Shown in pieces: positions 17,326-27,258 of a DNA stretch of 64,000 nt. The first letter of the stretch is position 1; each line of letters starts with the position of its first letter. Origin of the DNA: Aurantiochytrium sp. KH105 (lineage: Eukaryota > Sar > Bigyra > Thraustochytrida > Thraustochytriidae). A model generated the notes under the pieces. That model worked only from the letters and a program-made list of their open reading frames with translations, did no database searches and was not told where the DNA came from. Location: assembly GCA_003116975.1 (NCBI GenBank), contig BGKB01000167.1:1-64000 (forward strand). The letters are read 5' to 3'. The translations under genes and the position numbers were made by a program.

Positions 17326-19548
17326 TCAAGGCCGTGAGGAAGACGCAGCCCGTGAAGCGCGCGCACGCTCGGACGCGGACCTTCGCACAGCTTCAGGCGC
17401 CGCAATGCTCACACCACGATGACGCGGAAGCGGCGGACCTAGACGACTCGAGCTGCTGCTGCTTCCGTCAGCAGCATTGCCACGCGTGTTGTTCGCTGCG
17501 AGCTGCAAACTCATCTTCTCAAGCATCTTGGGATGCGTCATACTCAGCTCTGCGCGCGAAGGTGCCTCATCGTACACTGTGACATTGATCAGATACAATG
17601 TGCAAATGCTGAACCAGACGAAAAGGGGCGTGAATACCTCCATCCACGTGAGCGGCTCACCCGCGGCGTCAAACTTGATGACCAGCAAGACTTGGAAAGC
17701 GACGAGCGGCGCAAAGATCACCAACATGACAACGACGACAAGAAGACTGTCAGAGATGTCTTTGCGTGTGTACAGACTCTGTGCAAGAGTGACAAAGAGA
17801 AAAATAAGGAGCTCGCCTTCGAAAACCCAAAGCGGAATGAGCACCACAGCAATGGAGACGGAGACATAGCGATCCAGGTACAATGGAAGCGCAATGGCAA
17901 AAACTGTCACGGGAAGCCACACAGAAAACATGAGCACCAAGTAAGGCGTCTTGAAATCATCCATGTCTTCGTGCGCGCCACACCATCGCAAAACCGGGCT
18001 TAGTGCGAAAATGAGCAACATGATCCAAAAGGGCGAAAAGATGGCCATCCAAGGCCACGTCGTTGACGCTTCCACTCGCATGCCAATAAAAATCACAAAA
18101 AGTACCAGGCTCACATAAAGTACAACCCCGCTACACATTGCAACTGGATCTTCCCGAAAAACCTTGTGCATCCAAAATTGGATGAAACCCCGATAGTTCG
18201 GATACATGCCATAAAATAAAGAGTCCGACTTGGATGACCTGAAATACAAGACCGCGCCCATACAGATTCCCACCGCAAAAAGACCAAAGAGGAAAAACAG
18301 AGGCGTCATGATCACCCAGATGCTCCCGTCGAGACGGCCGTCCATGCTCAACGCCACCAAAATGAAGAGCAGCAATGGGCAAATTCCAATCATGGGGGTT
18401 GTGAGATCCCAAGATATGGCCCGAATGCGTCGCTCCGTACGCGCTCGGAACGCAGATATCTCTCGAATTTCCTCGTTGATAATCACCTCCATGGCTGCAA
18501 GTCGAACACGCTCTTCGTAGTCGTATATCTGTTGCAAATATACCGCCTTCTCACGGCAAGGGGCAAAACGCCCAGGGGTTGCTTGCGCGTCGGCCTCGTT
18601 AACCGTAGCTCGGTCTGTGTCGGGCGCTGGAGTCGCTGCGGCAGATGATGAGGATCTTCGAAGACTTTGCGCCCAAGTAGGCCGAACGACGGGCGAACCA
18701 CCAAAGGGTCTCGACCACGATGGCCAAGACGGAGTCGCCGCTGGAGATGATGTGGTCGTCACAATCTGACTTTGGCCCTGAGGCTGACTCTGCTGGCTCG
18801 ACGTCGATGAGATTGGAGGCAAGTCGGATGTGCTATCACTTTCCAAATCAGCCGAGGACGTCAGCAGTGCGCCTGAACCAAAGCCGCGCTCGAGATCAAG
18901 ATCTGGTCCATTTCGAGGGCCAGCAGTACTGAAAGGAATTAGCGAATGGGGCATGGGAAAGTCTTGCATGGCCCCAGAGGACAGGCGCGGGCCCGAAAAG
19001 TCGAGAAATAAGAGACGACGCCAAAGCCGGGGATCGTCCGAGGCCCTTTGGAGCGATGAGCAGGTCATGGATATTGAAAGAAGGTCGCGTGCTTCGAGAA
19101 AGACAAGAAGCTTGACAACGAGTACTTGTTGCGGCACTTCGACAAGTCGGCTTACGAGAGACTTACTTGTGTCCCCCTTTCGCGCACGTTTCGAGCGCGC
19201 GCGGCGTCCATGCCATCGTTTGCTTCCCAATGCACCTTCCGAGCTTGCGTCTCCACCTTCGCCCTCCCCAGTCGCGGAGGCTTTCTCCCCAGAGCCTGAT
19301 TGTTTGCGCTCTAGACTTTGCTGTGAAGGGGGTGCTGCTGGAGGAGGACGCGCCGCAGACGCAAGCTTTGCACTCACCACGCTACTGCGTCTGCTGCCAA
19401 TGTAGCTGCTGTCGATTCCAAATGGAGTATCGTTGCCCATGGTTGTGTCAGCTGTTGACGAGCCTGATATTGTGTTGGGGCTCTCGTCAAGACGAAGATC
19501 GGTCTCTGCATGTTCTCCCGATGGCAAGGGCCCGAGCTCGAGAGCCAT
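17326..19548 (-). CDS. F-box plus TMEM185-type multi-pass membrane protein
   Basis: This is a 740-residue protein from the ATG at 19548. Residues 1-130 are Ser- and Lys/Arg-rich. Residues about 136-183 form an F-box-like motif (VPQQVLVVKLLVFLEARDLL, then LQRASDDPRLWRRL), the Skp1-binding module of SCF ubiquitin ligases. A Ser/Pro/Gln-rich linker follows. From about residue 380 there are eight or so hydrophobic segments with the spacing and RLDG / WPWMAIFSPFWI / FEVFTPLFVW-like motifs of the TMEM185 (transmembrane Fragile-X-F-associated) family, whose function is poorly known. The tail is basic and Ser-rich. An F-box on a multi-pass membrane protein would place ubiquitin-ligase recruitment on a membrane. 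The fusion lies in one uninterrupted frame, so it is not an annotation join. Confidence 0.72.
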   Translation of the reverse strand: MALELGPLPSGEHAETDLRLDESPNTISGSSTADTTMGNDTPFGIDSSYIGSRRSSVVSAKLASAARPPPAAPPSQQSLERKQSGSGEKASATGEGEGGDASSEGALGSKRWHGRRARSKRARKGDTSKSLVSRLVEVPQQVLVVKLLVFLEARDLLSISMTCSSLQRASDDPRLWRRLLFLDFSGPRLSSGAMQDFPMPHSLIPFSTAGPRNGPDLDLERGFGSGALLTSSADLESDSTSDLPPISSTSSQQSQPQGQSQIVTTTSSPAATPSWPSWSRPFGGSPVVRPTWAQSLRRSSSSAAATPAPDTDRATVNEADAQATPGRFAPCREKAVYLQQIYDYEERVRLAAMEVIINEEIREISAFRARTERRIRAISWDLTTPMIGICPLLLFILVALSMDGRLDGSIWVIMTPLFFLFGLFAVGICMGAVLYFRSSKSDSLFYGMYPNYRGFIQFWMHKVFREDPVAMCSGVVLYVSLVLFVIFIGMRVEASTTWPWMAIFSPFWIMLLIFALSPVLRWCGAHEDMDDFKTPYLVLMFSVWLPVTVFAIALPLYLDRYVSVSIAVVLIPLWVFEGELLIFLFVTLAQSLYTRKDISDSLLVVVVMLVIFAPLVAFQVLLVIKFDAAGEPLTWMEVFTPLFVWFSICTLYLINVTVYDEAPSRAELSMTHPKMLEKMSLQLAANNTRGNAADGSSSSSSRLGPPLPRHRGVSIAAPEAVRRSASERARASRAASSSRP

Positions 19549-20386
19549 AATTTTGTCGTGCCAAGATTGCCAAAAAAAACAAAGAAGCCCTTTCTTCTCC
19601 TTCCGTTGCTAACGTTGATCGACGTAGGCGGCCGCAAATGTCAGAGGCGATGCTGGTTGTTCCGCCGCCTTGTCTGCAGGATCTTGATCGTGTGCCGACT
19701 GCCAGTAGCCTTGGTTAGGATAAGATAAGAAGATGAGAAGACGAGAGAGAGCCTTTTGGGGGGACCGGCCGCTTCCGCTCTCCCACAAGCCGTGGCGCGC
19801 GCGCGCGTCCGCACACGTACGCGCGCGCGCGCGCGCAAAGGTATTTCTCAAGGAGTTCCGGAGCGGCGTGCGAAGCCGGCCTCGTCTGGATCAAGAGGCT
19901 CGACAAGGTTCTGAGCGCAGCTGCTCGTTCGCTCGTTCGCTCGCTCGCTTTACGCCTTGGACCAAAAGAAGGAGGGGTGGCAAATGGCCACCGCCTCGCC
20001 TCGCTTCGCTTCCCTTCTGGTTGCTCTCGGCGCGCGAGCGAGGGCGCCGTCAGCCAGCGAACGCCAGAAGCTAGCCCGCAAGCGCTGGTCCTAGCCCCTC
20101 CTCTCCCGCCCTGCCTCCTTGGCTTGGCCTTCGGCCGGAGCCGCCTCGGCCGCGCGACTGAGGGACGCCGCCGCGGCTACGTAGTCGTTTCGGCTTTGGT
20201 ACCGGGCCAGGTTGACGATCAAGGTGAAGCGCGTGTCCTGACTACGAGTTCTCTGTGAGCGAACGATCTCTGTGAGCGAACGATCTCTGTGAGCGAACTC
20301 TTGGCGAGTCGGCGTCAGGGCTCGCGCGAAGCGTGTTTCTCCTTTTCACATGGGGAGCGCGGCGACGCGCGACCAATGGATCCTTG
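19549..20386. other. Intergenic region with CpG run and 17-bp tandem repeat
   Basis: These 838 bases lie between the F-box/TMEM185 start and the 3' end of the next minus-strand gene. The region contains a (CG)n run at 19820-19836, a GCTC/GTTC tract at about 19921-19948 and three tandem copies of a 17-bp unit at 20250-20298. No coding region is supported. Confidence 0.6.
20250..20298. repeat. 17-bp direct repeat, three copies
   Basis: Unit TCTCTGTGAGCGAACGA, with two full copies (20250-20266, 20267-20283) and a 15-base third copy. The copies are exact, so the expansion is recent. Confidence 0.95.
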
Positions 20387-22564
20387 CTAAATAATAGGCT
20401 CGCTTCTGGCGTTCTTGGTGGCGGCCTTTCGACCGGAGTTCACGCGTCGCTCGAACAAACAAGCCTCTTCGTTCAGATTGTTGGCGCGAGAACGACTCGA
20501 AGACTCGAGACTCTGTGCGAGGCTTACTGCGTGCCTTGCAACGTCTGCAGCACGCCCAGTGCGCTGTCTTTTTTGCGACAACGTCGGGCAACAACGCAGA
20601 AGTTGCGTGCGCTTGCCGCCTACCTTTGCGAGAAGCGAAGGATTCTCGAAGGCAGCCTCAGCCCAGGACGCGGGCCTGTTAGAACTACTGGCTATCCCCA
20701 GCTTCAAATCAAGAGGCTGCCGACGGCCCATGCGTGGTTTCGAGGGGCGTTCTGGTGCTCGCGACTTGGTGAAGGCCTTCAAAAATGCCAGGTCTGCTTG
20801 CGTTTCTGAGGCGGGCTTTTGATCGTCCGACTTGCATTTCTTCTTCTCGCACTCATCTTCACACGGAGATAGTGCCAAGAGACCTTGCTCAATGGCGTCA
20901 TACACAGAAGAAGCCTATGCGTGGACGTGTTAGCATATTGCAAGCTTGACTCCAACAATTAATCCTGCACGTACCAATCCAATCTGCTCGGCATCCACGC
21001 ACATGCGAGGGACACAGGGAGTTAGCGCCAATAACCTACTTCCCATGCCTAAAAATCCCGCATGGCCGAAATTGAAGCGTCAACCTACCTTGCTCAGTCG
21101 CCGATAACGTGGAATTTGAGCCACGCGGCATGCTAACTCCAGTTGATCTCGTGTCAGCTGCAGCGACGCAACCCGAATGAAGGCATTTCTTTTGCGGATC
21201 GAATCGCACTCCACGTTTGGTATCGAGTAGAGCTGATCGAGTTTCTCCAGAACGTTTTGCTTTCGCTTTTTGAGGGCTTCGGCATCCACTGTGGACACGA
21301 TTCGTTGCTGCTTTTTCAACTGCGAGCTGATGAGTGATTGCTCTTGTTTCGCCTGCGAGGATGGCGCCCCCAAGCGGGAGCTGGTACTCTTTGACAGGGT
21401 CGTCCGGGGGGAGCTCTGCTTTGCCAATTTGGTTGTTGACGCAGACGCAGACGTCGACTTTGCCGCCGCGGGTGTTGACGTGCATAAAGTAGCATCATTT
21501 CCATGCAAAGCACCGCTCCTTTGCAGTTCGCACTGCTTCCCGGGCGGTCTTGGCTCCAATTCTGCGCTTGTTACCAGCGGTTGTACGGTATGCGACTGCT
21601 CTTTGCAACTTTTTGCCTTTGTTGCAAGCTGCGAGGTTATCTGGTGGTGTGTGCGCTGCGCTTCTCCTTTGGCTGACTTTGACCTCGTAATCATCTTCGC
21701 TGATAGCGAAAGCGCAGATTTCTCTTGCGTGACGACGGGCTTCTCCGTTGTTTGCGTTATGCGTGTCTCTTTCGAGGCGACGGAGGTGCTTGCGGAGAAT
21801 GAAGATTGTTTTTCCTTTGCCCGACATGAAGTTTTGGTGGCGCATGTCGATCGCAATGCGCTTTCAGAATGAGATTGAGGCTGGCTTGTTCCGTTTGTTT
21901 GCCGCGCGATGAGCTTTCCGGATCCATGTTTCGCGCCTTCGAAATTCGTGCCGCCTGCATCCGGCAAGTCACTTGACCGCTGCTTCAAATCATCTTTGTG
22001 CAGCGGCGTAGACGCAACGTGCGTACAAGAAGGTATTGCACTGTTTCCCTCTTTTTGCTCTGTTGTTGTCGGGCCGTCGACGTGTCCGTCAAGGCGTGGG
22101 CATTTCTCTTGGTGTACGGAAGGCAAGGGCCGCGGAATCCGTTCCAGGTCTGCCCAGAGCTCAGGAGACAGAAGATGTGTAGGAGGCGGCGGTGGAACGC
22201 AATGCGCATGCTCCGTCGCGGTCGACTCGCAGCGCGACAAGGACGGTTCTTGTGGTGGCGAAGCGTGCGCGTTTGGCGGCACCTTCGCGAGGGAGGAATT
22301 ACAGAGATGTGATTCTGAGGGCGGTAGCTGACAAGCACGGGCGCTCGATTGACCTGACATTTGTTCATGCGCTGCTTTGCTTGGCTGTGAATCCATTTCG
22401 AAACGCGATGCCATGATTCCATTCTTGTTTTGCAACTGGGATGCATCTCTTTTTTGTGTGGCAGTTTCTGATAGCTGTGCTGGCGGGTCTTTGTGCGCAT
22501 TTCTGGTGTTTGCCTTTGCTACGGAAGAGCTCATTGGCCTCTCGGAACCTTGAGAGAGTGACAT
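20387..22564 (-). CDS. Unrecognised Ser/Thr/Lys-rich protein (two or more exons)
   Basis: No family is recognised. Exon 1 (22564-21089, ATG at 22564) codes 492 residues. The first 400 are low-complexity, polar and rich in Ser, Thr, Lys, Gln and Pro. The last about 90 are structured: a basic helical stretch (LKKRKQNVLEKLDQLYSI) followed by helices ending RVAQIPRYRRLSK. The donor is GTAGGT. The last exon (20914-20387) follows a CATAG acceptor in phase 0 and codes 175 residues starting ASSVYDAIEQGLLAL with a charged CEDECEKKKC segment. That gives 667 residues. A strong GTACGT donor near 20973 leaves room for a 9-12-base microexon (Ile-Gly-Leu) between them. No signal peptide or TM is visible; basic patches suggest a nuclear protein. 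Confidence 0.5.
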
Positions 22565-24199
22565 GGCTTCCGGACACGAGGAGCGGGGAAATGTATTTTT
22601 CGAGAGCCCGCAAATGATGTTTCACAATCCCACCCCCGATACTGTGGACGGCGCAAAAAAAGCTTGAGTGAATGCAGAAGTAGCAGAACCAGCACCACCA
22701 GCACTATCAGCACAACCTCCAGCAAGCAACGACGGGGATGTTGGTCGCCTGAGCGACAAGATATCTTTGAAAGGTTTCAAATGACCTTGACGATTTGAAT
22801 CCAGTACTTGCACTAGAACTATTACTACTATTTGGGCACGTAGAATTTTAAAGGGAAATTTCAAAATATTTAAAATCGGTCTTGTCAATGACGCTGAAGG
22901 CAGGGAAAAGCTCTCTGCGCCGTGCTGTTCTTTGCACGCCATGGACGTCGCGACCCGGACGAATTGCAAAAAATATCAAAATCATGCGAGACGAGCAAGT
23001 ACCAAGTCAGCGAGCGGCGCGTGCGTGCAAAGAGGCGGCGTATGCAAAAGACGGCTGCGATCGTGGCGCGTGAGGATTCATGCGCTCCGTTGCAGAAAAT
23101 CCTCCTTTCCTGAAAGTTCAAAGTGGGACTTCGGACACCTTCCCGTCAGAAATGGTGATGGCAACGATTCGCGACCTTTTCCGCGCGGAGAGCCGAGCAT
23201 GGCGACACGGCAAAGAGGCGAACTTTCTTCTCATTGTGTAGAGAAAACTGACGAAACAGAATCGGTCGACTCCGGCCCGCCTCCGTACGCTTTTAGAAGG
23301 TTCATCTCACGGCAGCATTTTCACGATGGACTGTTTGAGGATGGCAACTCGCAGACGGAGGCTCGTTTGACATGTGGGGGGATTACCATACCATCTAGGT
23401 GGTGGGCCAAATGTACCCGTATACCCGTACTAGGGTAGGAGAGCCGGACGCGTGGAGGTTTTCTTTGTCCTTCCTTTGGATCTGGCGCAGTGTCTATCGT
23501 TGCTTTCTGTTAACGTCTGTGTTTCGGAATCGCCTCGTGTCCTGGAGATCATTGCTCGGACCGCTCGTCAGTTGCACGACGTTCCATTTTCCCCTGGTGG
23601 CGGAGGTAGGCATCTCCCGCGCCTCCGCGTTCGCGCAAAAATGATGCGCATGCTACGCTATAATTGTAGACCGCCTGCGACGGTTCCCATGGAATCCTCT
23701 TGAGCGGGATGGGCCCAGGAGGGGCTTGTGGCGGCGGCTGGGCGCGGCACGGACGCATAGCATAGATGCCCTCTCTCACTGTTCCGTGCATTGCATGCAC
23801 TTCCAGCACGGCACCGCTGCTGCTCTGCATCCGGGCCCGAATCGTCCTTCCTTCCTCATCCCTTCGCACAGCACAGCACAGCAGCACAGCACAACACAAC
23901 ACAAGCGAGGAAAGAACAAACGTCACGGCGGCCTGACAACCTATGAAGAGTGGTGAGGCCGTGGGCGAGGTGGCTGCTTGGATGCTTCGCTGCCATGCTG
24001 CATTTCCTTCCCGGCTCTAGACAGCGCGGCGGTCTGCAGTACACTGCGAGAAAGGTGCCCCCGCCCAACGCGGAGATGTGGTGAGAAAATGACTTGTGGC
24101 GGTTTCTATGCAAGCTTCCTTTGCTTGTGGGGTTGGAAGGGGAGGGCGGCCGGGCCTGCTTCGAGGGCGCCGTCGACCGCGATTCTCGAATACTGGTCA

Positions 24200-24287
24200 C
24201 GACTCCGGCCATGCCTGCCACAGCCAGCTGCAGCCTCTTTCCGCGACTCCAGCCATGCCTGTCACAGCCAGCTGCAGCCTTTGTCCA
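24200..24287. repeat. 44-bp tandem duplication
   Basis: Two adjacent 44-base units (24200-24243 and 24244-24287) share the core CCACAGCCAGCTGCAGCCT (second copy TCACAGCC...) and differ at only a few positions. Each unit contains the palindrome CAGCTG next to CAGCC. Confidence 0.9.
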
Positions 24288-24363
24288 CGACTAGCCGCGC
24301 TCATCGATTTGCCTGAGCAAGACGCATGGCCATCGCACAGCGAGTTCGACGCACGACATGCAG

Positions 24364-24408
24364 ATGCATGCATGCATGCATGCATGCATGCATGCATGCA
24401 TGCATGCA
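24364..24408. repeat. (ATGC)n tetranucleotide tract
   Basis: Eleven uninterrupted ATGC units (45 bases). Each unit pair is self-complementary, so the tract can form hairpins on either strand. It is non-coding; the Met-His-Ala-Cys strings in translation are artefacts. Confidence 0.95.
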
Positions 24409-25641
24409 CGCAGCGGGGGTGGTGAATAAATGGAAGCAGGAACGCGACGCGGGTTTCGCGGGATTCGGGCGAGCCTTTCGCTCGCTCGCTCGCGACGGCC
24501 TTCCATCGACCGAGTGCGACTGAGCGACGCCCCGACGTTCGAAAGAAGAAGAAGAAGAAGTTCCGTCGACGCGCTCAAGCTCGATTCCGCTTTCGAGTTC
24601 GACTTTACCAGGAGCGCCCGATCTCGGCCTCGCTTTCGAGTTCGAGCTGCTGCAGCTGGCTGCTGGCAGTGTCCAAGGGCCTCGGATTTTGTGTGCGTGC
24701 ATCGCGTGTTTCCCGAAAATAGGGGAGGCCGCGGCCCGCTTCCATCCCGGCTGTCAATCAAATGATCAATCATTAGTATTTGCCTCAATTCGTACCTTCT
24801 ACTTCGGGGCCGAGGGCGGCCCAAGCTATACCTGGCTGAGCCTGTGGAGGAAGAAGGTTGCCAACGTCTCGAGGCGGCCCGGAAGCGGGCCTTCAACGGC
24901 CGGGTTGGCGCGGCGAGCAGGAAGCAGTAGCACGGGGGCCTTCCTGGTTTCACTTGTTTTCGCTTGTTTTCACTTGTTTTCACTTGGAGCCGTGACCTCC
25001 GGGGCCGCACCCTCGCGCTGCGGTGCGTTGGCAACGACATCGCGAGGCTGTGGCTTTCTTGCTCTCTTGCGCAAGAGGAAGGAAAGGACGGCGAGACGCG
25101 AAGCAGGCATAGGCTGTTTCGTTGGGCCGGCTAGGCGAGGCGAGGCGAGGCGAGCCGAGCATGGAGGCATGGCAGTGGCGGGGCCAGGCCATCCTCGACC
25201 GTTACAGCCAAAAATCATGCACAATTAGCTCGGTCTGGACAGTGAGACCCTTCAAGAGTCAAGGCTTGGGTAGCGGCCGGACCCGGACGGGGCCAATTTG
25301 GTTTCACATTGCTGCGGAAGTTTCGATCGTGCCGTTGTGTCCCGACAGCAAACGCAGGCCGCGACGCTCAGGCTCGCACGCACTGATACGTCCACGCCCA
25401 CGCTGAGGAGGTAGCTCAATTTCTGTCCTCTCTGTGCCTCGTAGTTCTCGCAGCGCAGGATGGGCATCGATCTCTCTCTACGATGGCAACCGAAATATCG
25501 CGCCATCACACGACGACCGCAGATGGCGCGCTTTGCTTCGAGTGCTCGTGTATTCATGCATGGCGGTCGGAGCGAACCGTGATTCTGTATTCGCCACAAC
25601 CGCGACACGATGGCGACCGTAGTGAGTAATGGGGTAACGCA

Positions 25642-25692
25642 CGGGTCGACTCGACTCGACTCGGGTCGGGTCGGGTCGAGCGAGCGAGCGAG
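25642..25692. repeat. GTCGA / GGTCG / GAGC compound repeat
   Basis: GTCGACTCGACTCGACTCG runs into GGGTC repeats and then GAGCGAGCGAGCGAG. It is non-coding and resembles the pentanucleotide tract at 15139-15162. Confidence 0.85.
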
Positions 25693-27140
25693 AGGCGAGG
25701 TGTATTCATCAAGGAAAAAAAATTGATCCATACATGCCTCAACGGGTCTTTTGGCCGACGACTTGCTCGAACTCGAAGTCGGTGCGACTGGCAACTGACA
25801 GCTGGAACGTGGGCGAGACAGAATCGCTTCGGACTCAAAGCTCGACGACTTCCCAGGCTCTCAACGGCCATGCGAGCCACATCCCTCCACCTTTGCGCTT
25901 GGCAAGAACGGATGATTTCATCTGCATTTGGCGCTCGACTCAACTCCCCACTTGCTCTGTGATGTGGAGAAGGTGGTCATTACGCAGTGCGCAAGGGTAT
26001 CGCACGGGCCAAGGCGGAGGCAAAGTGGCCCGCGCCGTTTCTTTTCTCGAAATCGACTCCTCCTTGAACGAAGCTTAACACAAGGTATACCCTAGCCGAT
26101 CCTAGGCCGGGCAATTTCCAGATAAAGGTGAAAGATGCACCGGCACCTAGATCGCGTCGTTTGAGGTGGGTGAGTGACTCCAGCACTGCAGCAGGGCAAA
26201 CTTGCTCGCTTGTTCGTTCCGACATCACACCAATGCGACGCCAGGCGCCACTCTCCCGAGCTTCCCTCTGCTTTCCCCAAAGCTTGGCGCCAAGACTCTA
26301 GCTGTTGCGCGGTTGCAAGTTTTTCGTTTTCGACCAGGCTTCTGGTTATCTTATCTTGCGCACCGCTCCATTTGAGTCGACTTTCGTGTCCCGTGTATTA
26401 TGTCCCGGTCAAAAATCCTGGGCTGAGTCAGGCTCGCGAAAAAAATGGTCAATCGATTGTTTTCCCTTTTCGCGGAGCAAGCCAGCTCTTCGAAAGGTGA
26501 AGTGCTGAAATCTGAGTCGGTGCTTTTTTTCTTTCTTTTTTATTTATAAATCAGTGAATCTCGCTCTGCCAACCAGACGAGGAAGAAAAAACCGGTATAC
26601 CGCCTTGCGGTCTTCCAGAATTTGAATGGATGGTTGCTTGGTTGGCAGTGGTTTGGTACTGCTGCGGCGCTCTAATCAACCTGGTTTCTCCTCTGACGAA
26701 ACTCTTTCGATAAATTCGTTGTGAATTAGCAGCTTGGCCAATGCTAACACTATACCTCGCTAGCTACCCTTCCGCACGCAGCTGCAAACTGCAGATGCTC
26801 GCCTCGTGTCAAAGCGCGGCGGGGCGCTAAGTGGCGGCAGTCCAGTCGTGGATGCGCCGGTCGACGGAGCTGATTTTTGATGGACCTCATCGAGTCTGGG
26901 CATGACTACGCTGTGGGTAGGGCCTTCCCCAAAGTCGCTACCGTTACAACGCATCCTACGATCGACATCTCACTGTTAATGCTCCGTGTGGTTGGCTGGT
27001 TGGCTGGTTGGTTGCCCAGAGGCTGGTTGGTTGGTGGGCCGTCACGGTACAAAGTAGCTGGTATGTCACATCACCCAGGCTCCATTATTTCCGCCTGTCT
27101 CTCTGCTCTGGCAGAGAGGCAGGCTCGGTGGCTCGAGCCA

Positions 27141-27258
27141 GCGAGCTTGCCAGCCAGCCAGCGAGCTTGCCAGCCAGCCAGCCAGCCTGCCTGCCTGCCT
27201 GCCAGCATGCCAGCCTGCCAGCATGCCAGCCTGCCAGCATGCCAGCCTGCCAGCCTGA
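27141..27258. repeat. CCAGC / CAGCATGC compound repeat
   Basis: A run built from GCCAGC, GCGAGCTT, GCCTGCCT and GCCAGCATGCCAGCCT units, partly in higher-order repeats (GCCAGCATGCCAGCCT occurs in tandem). It is non-coding. Confidence 0.85.
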
